Shown here: positions 24,865 through 33,949 of the stretch, one piece after another | Numbering within the stretch: the first letter of the stretch is position 1 | How the letters are laid out: each line of letters starts with the position of its first letter | DNA from: Actinomycetes bacterium | Lineage (GTDB): Bacteria > Actinomycetota > Acidimicrobiia > IMCC26256 > JANYLB01 | Length of the DNA stretch: 64,000 nt | Direction: 5' to 3' | Assembly (NCBI GenBank): GCA_025363815.1 | Contig: JANYLB010000060.1 | Location: forward strand, 24,153 to 88,152 | The notes under the pieces: model-generated | What the model was told of the DNA's origin: nothing | What the model saw: only the letters and a program-made list of their open reading frames with translations | The model's database searches: none | Program-made: the position numbers and the translations under genes

Positions 24865-27753
24865 CTACCCGACCACGAAGTTGACGAGCTTGCCGGGCAC
24901 GACAATGACCTTGCGGATCGTCACGCCTTCGAGCAGCCGGTCAATTCGTTCGTCGGCTCTGGCAGCAGCCTCGGTCGCGATGGCGTCGGAACCGTTGGGG
25001 ACCATGACCGTGCTGCGCATCTTGCCGTTCACCGACACCGGGATCTCCACCGTCTCGTCAACGAGCAGTGCCGGGTCGGCGACCGGAAAGTCGGCGAACG
25101 CGAGCGACTCGGTGTGGCCGAGCCGCGCCCACAGCTCCTCGCCAATATGCGGCGCGAGGGGCGCGACCATGAGCACGAGCGGGACGACGACCTCCTCGGG
25201 CGCGACACCGCGTTCGGCGACGACCTGAGTCAGACAGTTGTTCAGCTCGAACAGCCGCGCGATCGCGGTGTTGAAGCCGAGGTCGTCCATGTCGTGTGCG
25301 ACTGCGTCGATCGTCCGGTGCAGCAGCCGACGGGTCCCCTCGTCGGCTGGCTCCTTGGACACTTTGGCCTCGCCGGTCTCCTCGTCGATCACGTTTCGCC
25401 ATAACCGCTGGAGAAAGCGGTGGACACCGATGATGTCAGTCGTGTTCCACGGTCGGCTGGCGTCGAGCGGGCCCATGAACATCTCGTAGAGCCGCAGCGT
25501 GTCGGCTCCGTACTGCTCGTAGATGTCATCGGGAGTGACGACGTTGCGCAGGCTCTTGCCCATCTTCCCGTACTCACGGTTGACGTGTTCACCGTTCACA
25601 GAGAGCTCGCCATCGCGCTCGGTGACGGCGGTCGCCTCTACATAGACACCACGATCGTCGGTGTACGCGTAGGCCTGGATGTAACCCTGGTTGAACAGGC
25701 GCTGGAACGGCTCGGGCGTGTGCACCCTCCCGAGATCCCACAACACCTTGTGCCAGAAACGTGCGTAGAGCAGGTGCAGCACAGCGTGCTCGACTCCACC
25801 GACGTAGAGGTCCACTCCCCCGCTCGACGTCCCCATCCAGTACTGCTCGGCTTCGGTGGACACCATCTCGTCATCGTTCGTGGGATCGAGATAGCGCAGG
25901 TAGTACCAACACGAGCCGGCCCACTGCGGCATCGTGTTCAACTCACGCCGGTACGATTTCGTACCGTCACCGAGATCGATCTCGACAGTCACCCAGTCTT
26001 CGGCTCGGGCGAGCGGCGGGTCGGGCAGGCTCTTCTCGTCGTGGTCCACGATGCGCGGAGCGAAGTCGACGATCTCCGGCAGCTCGACCGGCAACATCGA
26101 CTCGGGAAGTGCGATGGGTAGCCCGTGCTCGTCGTACACGATCGGGAACGGCTCTCCCCAGTATCGCTGCCGGCTGAAGAGCCAGTCACGAAGCTTGTAG
26201 GTGACCGTCGGTGCGCCCAGGGTCTCGGCCTCCAGCCACGCGTTGATCGCGGCCTTCGCCTCAACCACCCTGAGGCCGTCGAGCGAGACGTGTTCGTTGG
26301 CAGAGCCGATCGCGACGCCGTCGCCCGTGAACGCCTCTGGCCAATTGGCTGCCGGCGCGCCGATCTCGATGTCGCGCTCCGCGAACCACGCGTCGCTCGG
26401 GCGGATGACCCCGATGATCGGTAGCTCGAACTCGTGGGCGAACTCGAAGTCGCGTTCGTCGTGTGCGGGAACCGCCATAATCGCGCCGGTGCCGTAGCCC
26501 ATCAGCACGTAGTCGGCGATGAAGATCGGGATCGCGACACCATTGGTCGGGTTGACCGCGAAGGCTCCCGTGAACACGCCCGTCTTCTCGCGGCCCTCGG
26601 CCTGACGCTCGAGGTCGCTCTTGCCCACCGCGAACTCGCGATAGCGACGGATCGCCTCCGCGGGCAGATTGTCGATGCCGAAGATGCCCTTCCACGCAAG
26701 CGGAATACCATCGATGTCGGGCATCAAGGTCGCGTCGGGCCACTCCGACCCGACGATCTCGTCGACCAAGGGATGCTCGGGTGCCAGCACCATGTAGGTG
26801 GCTCCGAACAGCGTGTCGGGTCGGGTGGTGAACACAGTGATCGCGACGCCCTCGTGACCCTTGACCGCGAAATCGACCTCGGCGCCGACGCTGCGACCGA
26901 TCCAGTTGCGCTGCATGGCCTTGATCGACTCGGGCCAGTCGAGCAGATCGAGATCGGCGAGTAGCCGGTCGCTGTAGGCGGTTATGCGCAGCATCCACTG
27001 CTTCATCGGCCGGCGGTACACGGGATGGTTTCCGCGCTCGCTGCGACCATCGCCAGTGATCTCCTCGTTGGCGAGGACGGTGCCCAGCGCCGGACACCAG
27101 TTCACCGGCTGCTCGGAGAGATAGGCCAGCCTGTTGCCGTCGACCAGACGCCTCCGCTCGATGGCGTCGAGATCGGCCCAACCGGTATCGGGATCGGCCT
27201 CGAGAATCGGGATCAGTTCGGTGATCGGCCGGGCGGTCTGGCGGTCGTCGTCGTACCAGGAGTTGAAGATCTGCAGGAAGATCCACTGGGTCCAGCGGTA
27301 GTACGAGACATCGGTGGTGGCCACCCTTCGACGGGAGTCGTGCCCGAGCCCGAGGGCCCGGAGCTGGCGCGCCATATTGGCGATGTTCGCCTCGGTGGTG
27401 ACCCGCGGATGCTGGCCCGTCTGCACCGCGTACTGCTCGGCCGGTAGCCCGAACGCGTCATAGCCCATGGCGTGCAAGACGTTGAAGCCGGTCATGCGCT
27501 TGTACCGCGCGTAGACGTCAGTTCCGATGTAGCCCAGCGGATGCCCGACGTGGAGCCCGGCGCCGCTCGGGTACGGGAACATGTCGAGCACGTAGAGCTT
27601 CTCGCGGTCGGCGAACTGCTCGAATCCCTCCGAGAGCGCGCCCGATGGGTTCGGCGCCCAGAAGGTGTGCTCGGACTCCCATCGGTCCTGCCACTTGCGC
27701 TCGATCTCGCTCGCGAGGGCAGCCCTATAACGATGCTTCGGTAGGTCGGTCAT
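24865..27753 (-). CDS. leuS: Leucyl-tRNA synthetase
   Basis: Class Ia aminoacyl-tRNA synthetase of 962 residues that charges tRNA-Leu and edits mischarged product. The HIGH motif is the HVGH in [13 protein letters not shown], the editing domain lies at about 240-430, and the KMSKS loop reads KMGKS, which is the common actinobacterial variant. [13 protein letters not shown] follows it. Starts at ATG 27753. Upstream, 134 bases separate it from the divergent tRNA-Ala gene; I see no T-box specifier structure there. Confidence 0.97.
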   Translation of the reverse strand: MTDLPKHRYRAALASEIERKWQDRWESEHTFWAPNPSGALSEGFEQFADREKLYVLDMFPYPSGAGLHVGHPLGYIGTDVYARYKRMTGFNVLHAMGYDAFGLPAEQYAVQTGQHPRVTTEANIANMARQLRALGLGHDSRRRVATTDVSYYRWTQWIFLQIFNSWYDDDRQTARPITELIPILEADPDTGWADLDAIERRRLVDGNRLAYLSEQPVNWCPALGTVLANEEITGDGRSERGNHPVYRRPMKQWMLRITAYSDRLLADLDLLDWPESIKAMQRNWIGRSVGAEVDFAVKGHEGVAITVFTTRPDTLFGATYMVLAPEHPLVDEIVGSEWPDATLMPDIDGIPLAWKGIFGIDNLPAEAIRRYREFAVGKSDLERQAEGREKTGVFTGAFAVNPTNGVAIPIFIADYVLMGYGTGAIMAVPAHDERDFEFAHEFELPIIGVIRPSDAWFAERDIEIGAPAANWPEAFTGDGVAIGSANEHVSLDGLRVVEAKAAINAWLEAETLGAPTVTYKLRDWLFSRQRYWGEPFPIVYDEHGLPIALPESMLPVELPEIVDFAPRIVDHDEKSLPDPPLARAEDWVTVEIDLGDGTKSYRRELNTMPQWAGSCWYYLRYLDPTNDDEMVSTEAEQYWMGTSSGGVDLYVGGVEHAVLHLLYARFWHKVLWDLGRVHTPEPFQRLFNQGYIQAYAYTDDRGVYVEATAVTERDGELSVNGEHVNREYGKMGKSLRNVVTPDDIYEQYGADTLRLYEMFMGPLDASRPWNTTDIIGVHRFLQRLWRNVIDEETGEAKVSKEPADEGTRRLLHRTIDAVAHDMDDLGFNTAIARLFELNNCLTQVVAERGVAPEEVVVPLVLMVAPLAPHIGEELWARLGHTESLAFADFPVADPALLVDETVEIPVSVNGKMRSTVMVPNGSDAIATEAAARADERIDRLLEGVTIRKVIVVPGKLVNFVVG

Positions 27754-27887
27754 CGTCGCTCAGCGTACGGGGCGCGTGAACGCGTCCCCGTCGTCGCCGT
27801 CCCACCCGCCGCGTACAGTTCAGGGGGATGTGTTCGGTATGCGAAGCCCACGACGTCGCGCTCACTCCTGGTAACGTGTTCTTTCTT

Positions 27888-27960
27888 GGGGCTGTAGCTC
27901 AATTGGCAGAGCGCGTCCATGGCATGGACGAGGTAGCCCGTTCGACCCGGGTCAGCTCCA
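27888..27960 (+). tRNA. tRNA-Ala (anticodon GGC)
   Basis: A complete 73-base cloverleaf: acceptor GGGGCTG paired with CAGCTCC, including the G3-U70 pair that identifies alanine tRNA; D stem GCTC/GAGC; anticodon stem CGTCC/GGACG with loop ATGGCAT (anticodon GGC at 27921-27923); variable loop AGGTA; T stem GCCCG/CGGGT with loop TTCGACC; discriminator A. No CCA is encoded. TAACGT at 27872 is a possible -10 box. It reads the Ala codon GCC. Confidence 0.96.
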
Positions 27961-28011
27961 CTTCAGTTCTTCATCAGTTTCACGTCTGAGCGCCTCCATA
28001 GACTCACCGGC

Positions 28012-28644
28012 GTGATCGCAGTCGTCGACTACAGGGCCGGCAACGCGCCGAGCGTGATCTTCGCCCTCGAGCGGCTCGGGATCCCATGTCGGCTCGCGTC
28101 GAGGCCCGACCAGCTCGAGCATGCGGAGCGGATCATCCTCCCCGGGGTCGGCGCGGCCCGAGCGACAATCGATTCCCTGCGCGACTCCGGCCTCGTCGAA
28201 CCCCTCAGCGAGCGGGTCCTCGGCGCCGGCGTTCCCTTCCTCGGCATCTGCATCGGGCTGCAGGTGCTCTTCGACCACAGCGAAGAGGGAGATGTCGAGG
28301 GGCTGGGCTGGATCCCCGGCCAGGTCCGGCGCTTTGCCGACACCCTACGGGTTCCACAAATCGGTTGGAACGCCGTGCAGCCCACACAGCCACACCCGCT
28401 CTGGGGCGATGTAGCTCAGCCGGCTTACTGCTACTTCGTGAACTCCTACTACGCGGTGCCCGCCGATTCCTCCGATGTTCTCGCCACCACCGAGTACGGA
28501 ATCGAGTTCTGCTCGATGGCGGTGCGCGCCAATATCGCGGCCACGCAGTTCCACGCCGAGAAGAGCGGACAGCTCGGCCTGGCGCTCCTCGCCAACTTCG
28601 CGGTGTGGGACGGTCGCACCGGGGCGACGAGCCCGTCGTGCTGA
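28012..28644 (+). CDS. hisH: HisH-family glutamine amidotransferase
   Basis: Class I glutaminase subunit of imidazole glycerol phosphate synthase, 210 residues; it releases ammonia that travels through HisF. The oxyanion segment PGVG is at 44-47, the nucleophile Cys80 is in LGICIGLQ, and the other triad residues are His181 and Glu183 in FHAEKSG. Starts at GTG 28012 and overlaps hisF by seven bases. No other his genes are nearby, so it may be the histidine-pathway copy or part of a paralogous pair (see hisF). Confidence 0.88.
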   Translation: MIAVVDYRAGNAPSVIFALERLGIPCRLASRPDQLEHAERIILPGVGAARATIDSLRDSGLVEPLSERVLGAGVPFLGICIGLQVLFDHSEEGDVEGLGWIPGQVRRFADTLRVPQIGWNAVQPTQPHPLWGDVAQPAYCYFVNSYYAVPADSSDVLATTEYGIEFCSMAVRANIAATQFHAEKSGQLGLALLANFAVWDGRTGATSPSC

Positions 28645-29435
28645 CCAAGCGGATCATCGCCTGCTTCGACGTGATCGCCGGACGGGTCACCAAGGCGCAG
28701 CAGTTCCAGGACAACATCGACGTCGCCGCGGCCGACGCGCTCGCGACCCGTCTCTACGACGATCAGATCGACGAGATCGTGTTCTACGACATCACCGCCA
28801 GCTCGGAGCAGCGCAAGATCGATCTCGACACTGTGCGCGCAGTCGCCCGACACGTGTTCGTCCCGTTCACCGTCGGTGGAGGAATCCGATCGATCGAAGA
28901 CATGTTCGAGGTGCTCAAGGCCGGCGCGGAGAAGATCAGCGTCGACTCGATGGCGGTGCGGGACCCCGACATCATCCGCCAGGGCGCGGAAGCCTTCGGT
29001 CGTCAGTGCATCGTGCTCTCGACCCAGGTGAAAGCCGTAGGCATCCGCCAGGGCATCCCGAGCGGGTACGAGGTCTTCGTCGACGGCGCCCGCACCGCCA
29101 CCGGCATGGACGCGCTCGAATGGGTGCAACGGGGGGCGGCCCTCGGCGCAGGCGAGATCTGCGTGAACAGCATCGACCGGGACGGCACTGCCTCTGGTTA
29201 CGACCTCGACATAACCCGCGCCGTCGCCGATGCGGTCAACGTCCCGGTGATCGCGTCGGGCGGCGCCGGAACCGTCGAGCACATCGCCGACGGACTCACC
29301 GCGGGAGGGGCGTCGGCCGCGATCATCAGCTCGATCCTGTATTCACCTCGCTTCGAGCGGAACCTCGGCGTGCGTGAAATCAAGGACGGCCTCGCAGAGC
29401 TCGGCGTCCCCACCCGTCCCTATCTCGACACCTGA
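28638..29435 (+). CDS. hisF: HisF-family cyclase with Gln at the general-acid position
   Basis: TIM-barrel partner of HisH, 265 residues from GTG 28638. True HisF converts PRFAR plus ammonia to imidazole glycerol phosphate and AICAR using Asp11 and Asp130. Here Asp11 is present (IIACFDV) and the ammonia-gate residues Arg5, Glu46 and Lys99 are kept, as are the phosphate loops GGGIRS (80-85) and ASGGAG. Residue 130, however, is Gln (VLSTQVK, codon CAG). The insert IPSGYEVFVDG is of a kind seen in some bacterial HisF. It may be a variant active enzyme or a paralogue that supplies ammonia for another amidation, as WbuZ-type HisF does. Confidence 0.82.
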   Translation: MLTKRIIACFDVIAGRVTKAQQFQDNIDVAAADALATRLYDDQIDEIVFYDITASSEQRKIDLDTVRAVARHVFVPFTVGGGIRSIEDMFEVLKAGAEKISVDSMAVRDPDIIRQGAEAFGRQCIVLSTQVKAVGIRQGIPSGYEVFVDGARTATGMDALEWVQRGAALGAGEICVNSIDRDGTASGYDLDITRAVADAVNVPVIASGGAGTVEHIADGLTAGGASAAIISSILYSPRFERNLGVREIKDGLAELGVPTRPYLDT

Positions 29436-29458
29436 ACCGTAGCGATGTCGGCCCGGCC

Positions 29459-29848
29459 CTAGGCCAGCGCCGCGCCGCAGGCCTGCCAGTCGACGCGCGG
29501 GGCGTCGGCCCAGAGACGTTCAAGGTCGTAGAAGTCGCGCGTCTCACCTAGAAAGACGTGCACGACGACGTCGCCGTAGTCGACCAGCACCCACGACGCG
29601 TCGCGCGTCCCTTCGATGCTCATCGGCACGACACCGGTGTCGTCTTTGATTCTGCGTTCCACCTCTTCCACGATCGTGCGCACCTGGCGCGCGTTAGGAG
29701 CGCTGGCGATCACGAAGTACTCGGTGATCGCAATGATGGCACCGACCTCGAGAACGATCGGATCCACAGCTTGCTTGTCGTCGGCTGCCTTCGCGGCGCT
29801 GACAGCTCGACTCTTGGCGTCCGTGAGAGCTCCTCGTGAGTGGGTCAA
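29459..29848 (-). CDS. rsfS: Ribosomal silencing factor RsfS
   Basis: Small protein (129 residues) that binds ribosomal protein L14 and blocks subunit joining when nutrients fall. The N-terminal helix KAADDKQAVDPIVLEV, the TEYFVIASAPNARQVR strand and the WVLVDYGDVVVHVF segment are typical. The only suitable start is TTG at 29848, three bases after the stop of the LCP-like gene. nadD, the LCP-like gene and rsfS form a tight operon in the standard actinobacterial order. Convergent with hisF, with 23 bases between the stops. Confidence 0.95.
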   Translation of the reverse strand: MTHSRGALTDAKSRAVSAAKAADDKQAVDPIVLEVGAIIAITEYFVIASAPNARQVRTIVEEVERRIKDDTGVVPMSIEGTRDASWVLVDYGDVVVHVFLGETRDFYDLERLWADAPRVDWQACGAALA

Positions 29849-29851
29849 ACT

Positions 29852-31078
29852 TCAGATCTTCGGGCAGTCTGCCCCGACGATGACGGTGACGTCGACCACG
29901 TTGATTGGGCGCGTGGCCTTGCGCAGGCTCCCGCAACCCAGGGCCGACAGCAGACGCTGTGCGGCCGACTTCTCGTCATCGCGGTAGTACACCACCTGGG
30001 TGTCGGCCACGCCGAAACCAGGAACGTTCCCGGTCAGTGTGACGCGGCCACCGGCCGGGACCACCCTCTGGGCCACCCCCTGGGTCACACCCACCGCGCC
30101 GGTCCCGTTCAGGATCTCGACTCGGGGCCGCTTTCCGCCGACTCCCAGCAGCGCGTCGGGGAACGCCGAGTGGACGTATTGGTTGAGCGCGTCGGTACGC
30201 ACTTGGAACTGCTGACCACTCGGCGCCGCCAGCGAGTCGACCGGCAGGCTCCCGACCCGCGCCGGCTTGTTCGCGGCGTGCACCAGCGCCGCGAGATCGG
30301 GTCGCACTGTGAGCGACGCTTTGGCCACCGTGCGGTTGCGGAGTCGGGCCATCCACCCTTCCATCACTGCCTGCACAGTCACGAGATGTTCGATCTCGCC
30401 GCCTGATTCCTGCGCTGTGAGCACGCGAGCAGCATCGCCGGCCGACAGCGACTGACGGCCCGCGGGGATGATCGCCTCGGCCCCCGGGGTCGTTATGTCG
30501 ACCTCGTGGCGTAGGTCGACGGGTATCGGCGCTGCCGGCTGCATTGCCGCGACCAGCGCGGCATCGTCGACGGTCACGGTCGACGCGATATCGACCCCGA
30601 GCAAGTTCTCGAGGGTCGTGTTCAACAACCCGGCCTCGCCGAGAGTAGGCACGTCGGCGAGCGCCTGGATTCCGAGCGACGGAACGTCGGAGAGGGTTCC
30701 GGGAGGCACGAGCAGGACCGACGAGCCCGCGCCCGCGCCGGGCCCGACAACGATGAGCAGATCGGCGCGCCCATTCGGTGCCCGGTGTTCGAGGAGCAAC
30801 GTGTCGGGGCCGGAGGCGACCTGACCCGTCTCGACCTTGGCCGCGGGGGCGGCGCTACGACGGGCGTCGGAGTTGCGCACAGCCTGACCCACGAAAAACA
30901 CCGCGATCACCGCGACGGCGATCGTCGGCACGACGATGACGATACGTCGTTTGCGTTCGGCCCGGTGCCGGCGCTCACGCCTCGTGCTGTGATTCGAGAC
31001 CCGACCGCTGTCGGCAGTGACACCGTCGATGGGTTCGGTAGCGAGGGGCGCCGGATCCATCCCTTCCACAGCCATCAC
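29852..31078 (-). CDS. Divergent LCP-like protein with LytR C-terminal domain
   Basis: Membrane protein of 408 residues. A basic cytoplasmic N-terminus precedes one transmembrane helix (IVIVVPTIAVAVIAVFFVG, about 46-64). The extracytoplasmic part resembles LytR-CpsA-Psr ligases in outline (GRADLLIVVG, VLLVPPGTLSDVPSLG, NTTLENLLGVDI) but the catalytic-site pattern S-x-PRD is replaced by VPPGT, with no Arg. The C-terminal 100 residues form a LytR_C domain (VEILNGTGAVG). It may bind lipid-linked polymers without transferring them. Start is GTG 31078, overlapping nadD by 4 bases. Confidence 0.75.
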   Translation of the reverse strand: MMAVEGMDPAPLATEPIDGVTADSGRVSNHSTRRERRHRAERKRRIVIVVPTIAVAVIAVFFVGQAVRNSDARRSAAPAAKVETGQVASGPDTLLLEHRAPNGRADLLIVVGPGAGAGSSVLLVPPGTLSDVPSLGIQALADVPTLGEAGLLNTTLENLLGVDIASTVTVDDAALVAAMQPAAPIPVDLRHEVDITTPGAEAIIPAGRQSLSAGDAARVLTAQESGGEIEHLVTVQAVMEGWMARLRNRTVAKASLTVRPDLAALVHAANKPARVGSLPVDSLAAPSGQQFQVRTDALNQYVHSAFPDALLGVGGKRPRVEILNGTGAVGVTQGVAQRVVPAGGRVTLTGNVPGFGVADTQVVYYRDDEKSAAQRLLSALGCGSLRKATRPINVVDVTVIVGADCPKI

Positions 31079-31671
31079 CGACGAGTGTAGAGATCGCGGG
31101 CACGAATCAAACGGACTACGGCGGGGGGCACCAGCCCGTCGATGGAGCGCCCCGCGGCGAGGCGTCCGCGGACATCGGTCGAGGAGATGTCGAGGCGCGG
31201 GATCCCGATGTGCTCGACCCGCCAGCCCGGGCCGGGCGGCACGACAGCTCGGTCGCCGGCCCGCTCCACCACTACGACGGTGGCAAGGTCGCGGGTGTCG
31301 TCGAGCCTTCGCCAGGTCGACATGTTCACGACCGCGTCGGCGCCGAGCACCAAAAAGAGATCACGATCAGGAGCCGCGAGCAGCTCGAGGGTGTCGGCGG
31401 TCACCGAAGCTCGCCCTGACTCGATCTCGACCGGGCTCGCCTCGAGGCCTTCGATCCCCTCCACCGCGGCCTCCACCAGATCGAATCGGTCGGCGGCCGA
31501 CGCGACGACCCGGCCCCGCTTCTGCCAGGGGTCGCCGGCGACCACGAAAACCACCCGATCGAGACGAAGCGCGGTTCTAACTTCGTTCGCGGCGACGATG
31601 TGGGCAGTGTGTACGGGATCGAAAGTGCCGCCGAGCACACCTATCCGCTGATGCTGGGGGCCCGGCATCAC
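31075..31671 (-). CDS. nadD: Nicotinate-nucleotide adenylyltransferase
   Basis: Makes nicotinate adenine dinucleotide from NaMN and ATP in NAD synthesis; 198 residues. The nucleotidyltransferase motif GGTFDPVHTAHI is at residues 14-25, FVVAGDPWQKRG binds nicotinate, and ISSTDVRGR is the C-terminal ATP motif. Start GTG 31671 or ATG 31668. It overlaps the downstream LCP-like gene by four bases. In many actinobacteria nadD follows proA directly; here a GNAT gene and a CoxE/MoxR pair lie between them. Confidence 0.95.
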   Translation of the reverse strand: MMPGPQHQRIGVLGGTFDPVHTAHIVAANEVRTALRLDRVVFVVAGDPWQKRGRVVASAADRFDLVEAAVEGIEGLEASPVEIESGRASVTADTLELLAAPDRDLFLVLGADAVVNMSTWRRLDDTRDLATVVVVERAGDRAVVPPGPGWRVEHIGIPRLDISSTDVRGRLAAGRSIDGLVPPAVVRLIRARDLYTRR

Positions 31672-31788
31672 CCGAGTGTACGGCTCGGATCGACGCCATC
31701 CGGCCTCGACGACAGTGAAACCTCGATACCCGGAGCCGATCGTCGACCATCACGAGGCGATCACCGCGCACAAGGCACGATTGTGCTG

Positions 31789-32409
31789 ATGAACCCGACC
31801 ATCAGCCAGCTACACAAGCGCGAGATCCGAGCAGCCACCGCCGTGCTCGCGCGCGCCTTCGATGACTCGCCGATCATGGTCCACTGCATGCCGAACGGCC
31901 GGACACGCCCGTCCATCCTCCGATCGTTCTTCCGCGCCTCGATCCGCGATGCGCTCCCGTTCGAGAACGTCTTCGCCGCGCGCGACGGTGACCAAGTGCT
32001 CGGCGCGGCCGTCTGGCTCCCGCCCGGCGCGTACCCCCCGTCGATGATTCGCCAGATCCGCCAGATGACGGGCAACCTGAAGCTCGGGCCGCTCTCTCCC
32101 CGCGCCATCCAGCCGTCGCTCCGGTACCTACGCGCGACCGAGAAGGCGCACCCCAAAGGAACCCACTGGTACCTGGGTGTGCTCGGAGTCGATCCCGCAT
32201 TCCAGGGCAGAGGGCTCGGCGGGCGGCTGCTGCAACCGAACCTCCAGCGCGCCGACACCGAGGGTACGGCTGTCTATCTGGAGACCGACAAAGAGCGAAA
32301 CCTCGCGTTCTACGCCCGGTACCGCTTTGAGCTCGTCGAGACCTTGTACCCCGACGGTCCCGACGCGCCAGAGGAATGGACCATGTGGCGCGACCCGAAG
32401 TCCGACTGA
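31789..32409 (+). CDS. GNAT-family N-acetyltransferase
   Basis: Acetyl-CoA-dependent acyltransferase fold of 206 residues. The acetyl-CoA loop is in LGVDPAFQGRGLGGRLL (about residues 138-154), followed by the ETDKERNLAFYARYRFELVE strand-helix that ends the domain. I take the ATG at 31789; GTG 31783 is possible, and upstream codons overlap nadD on the other strand. It is divergent from nadD and convergent with the CoxE-like gene. The acceptor substrate is not predictable from sequence. Confidence 0.85.
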   Translation: MNPTISQLHKREIRAATAVLARAFDDSPIMVHCMPNGRTRPSILRSFFRASIRDALPFENVFAARDGDQVLGAAVWLPPGAYPPSMIRQIRQMTGNLKLGPLSPRAIQPSLRYLRATEKAHPKGTHWYLGVLGVDPAFQGRGLGGRLLQPNLQRADTEGTAVYLETDKERNLAFYARYRFELVETLYPDGPDAPEEWTMWRDPKSD

Positions 32410-32430
32410 CCGGGGGAACCGCGAAGCGGG

Positions 32431-33945
32431 TCAGCCGTCGACGATGTCGGTGACGAACCGTTCGAGCTGGCGAAGATTGCGGCACTCGAACACACCGTCG
32501 CAGAACTTGGCGTACTCGGAGACGATCGAATCGCCGCTGTCCCAGTAACCGCGCGGCTCGGGATTCAGCCAGTACACGTGACGGGCCCGAGTCGCGAGCT
32601 GCTCGACGACCCACGACTCCGACGCGTGATAGTTGTTCCGAGCGTCCCCCAGAAGGATGACAGAGGTCTTGGGCGTGATCTCGGCGAAGTGGCGTTGGTG
32701 GAATATCTCGAACGCGTGGCCGTAATCAGAATGCCCATCGACCCAGACCACGTCGGCCTCTGTGTTCACCCGGTGCACGGCCTCGGTGATCTCGTCGGAC
32801 TCCTGGAAGAACCGCGTGACCTCGTCGATCCCGTCGATGAACACCCACGACCGCACCTTCGAGAACTGCGCGGCCATGGCGTAGACGAACTGCAAGGTGA
32901 ACCGGGCGAAGCTCGCGACAGAACCGGAGATGTCGGCGACGACCATGATCTCGGGGCGGGACGGGCGAGGATGACGGAACTTTGGTTCGGCCGGCACCCC
33001 GCCGTACGACAACGAGTGCCGTACTGTCGCCCGGAAGTCGAGATGGCCGCGGTTGCGACGCTTCCGGCGCTGGGCGAGCCGGGCGGCCATCGCGCGCGTC
33101 AACGGGTAGATGGCGCGCTGCAACGCCAGCATCTCCTCGCGGGACGCGTGCATGAAGTCGACGTCTTCTGGAAGTGGCTTGCGCAACGTGCGCGCCATCG
33201 CCTCCGCGCCGCGGTCGGCCACGAGGCGTCGACGGATCTCCGACTCGACCAGATCGCGCAGCACCCGGAGCCGCTCCTCGAACTCCTCGCGCTGGAATCG
33301 CTCGGCGAGTGTGTCGACGTCGTCGGCTTCGTCGGGCTCGCGGACTTCCTGCGCGCGCGCGATCATCTTGGCCACGAGGCCGTCGTAGTCGAGCTGACGG
33401 AGGGTGCGGTACAGGTAATAGGTGCCACCCACCGGACGGCCCGGCTCCATACCGGCGAAGCGGGCGACCGCCGCCGCTGCGATCTTGCGGAGCTGCTCGC
33501 GGTCCATCGACATCATGGCGGAGAGCAGCATCTCAGCCAGCTCCTCGGCAGAGACCTGACCCTCGCCGCCGGAGCCGCCTGTGCCCTGGATCTGCGATTC
33601 GAGACTCTCGGCGGCCTCGGTTCCGTCGTCACCGAACCCGTCGCCGCCGATTCCCGGCACGATCAGGGAGAAGTAGACATCGAAGACGGTGTCGAAAGCG
33701 CCGGCGTGCTGGTGGTGCTTGACCAAGGTCGCCGCGAGGGACGATTTGAACGACTGCCGATCCTCGATAGACACGTGTTCGAGCGCGCGCATCGCGTCGA
33801 GGTTCTCCGTCATCGAAACGGGGAGACCGGCGGCCCGCAGCTCGTGGACGAACCCCTGCAGCACGTCGAGCAACGTGTCGCCGGGCGGAGAGATCAACGG
33901 GCCGTTGGTCCGGGTCATCACGTCGTTCAGCTTCGCCCACTGCAC
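32431..33945 (-). CDS. CoxE-like von Willebrand factor A protein
   Basis: A 504-residue cytoplasmic protein. The N-terminal half is helical and charged, with an Asp/Gly/Glu-rich stretch at about residues 100-120. The C-terminal half is a VWA domain with the metal-ion-dependent adhesion site DISGS, VFIDGIDEVTRFF and SVILLGDARNNY. The family (CoxE-like) works with MoxR ATPases to mature or activate client enzymes, in the best-known case CO dehydrogenase. Its GTG start lies four bases after the MoxR stop. No molybdenum hydroxylase or other evident client is in the window. Confidence 0.85.
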   Translation of the reverse strand: MQWAKLNDVMTRTNGPLISPPGDTLLDVLQGFVHELRAAGLPVSMTENLDAMRALEHVSIEDRQSFKSSLAATLVKHHQHAGAFDTVFDVYFSLIVPGIGGDGFGDDGTEAAESLESQIQGTGGSGGEGQVSAEELAEMLLSAMMSMDREQLRKIAAAAVARFAGMEPGRPVGGTYYLYRTLRQLDYDGLVAKMIARAQEVREPDEADDVDTLAERFQREEFEERLRVLRDLVESEIRRRLVADRGAEAMARTLRKPLPEDVDFMHASREEMLALQRAIYPLTRAMAARLAQRRKRRNRGHLDFRATVRHSLSYGGVPAEPKFRHPRPSRPEIMVVADISGSVASFARFTLQFVYAMAAQFSKVRSWVFIDGIDEVTRFFQESDEITEAVHRVNTEADVVWVDGHSDYGHAFEIFHQRHFAEITPKTSVILLGDARNNYHASESWVVEQLATRARHVYWLNPEPRGYWDSGDSIVSEYAKFCDGVFECRNLRQLERFVTDIVDG

Positions 33946-33949
33946 AAGT

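Noticed and set aside
25552..25566. KMGKS instead of KMSKS in leucyl-tRNA synthetase
   Set aside because: This is the common form in actinobacterial LeuRS and not a defect.
28403..28440. Stretch resembling the 5-prime half of a tRNA (GGGGCGATGTAGCTCAGCCGG)
   Set aside because: It lies inside hisH in a normally coded region, and no anticodon arm, T arm or matching acceptor strand follows.
32406..32434. Imperfect hairpin between the convergent GNAT and CoxE-like genes
   Set aside because: The arms overlap, the stem is short and there is no T-run; too weak to call a terminator.
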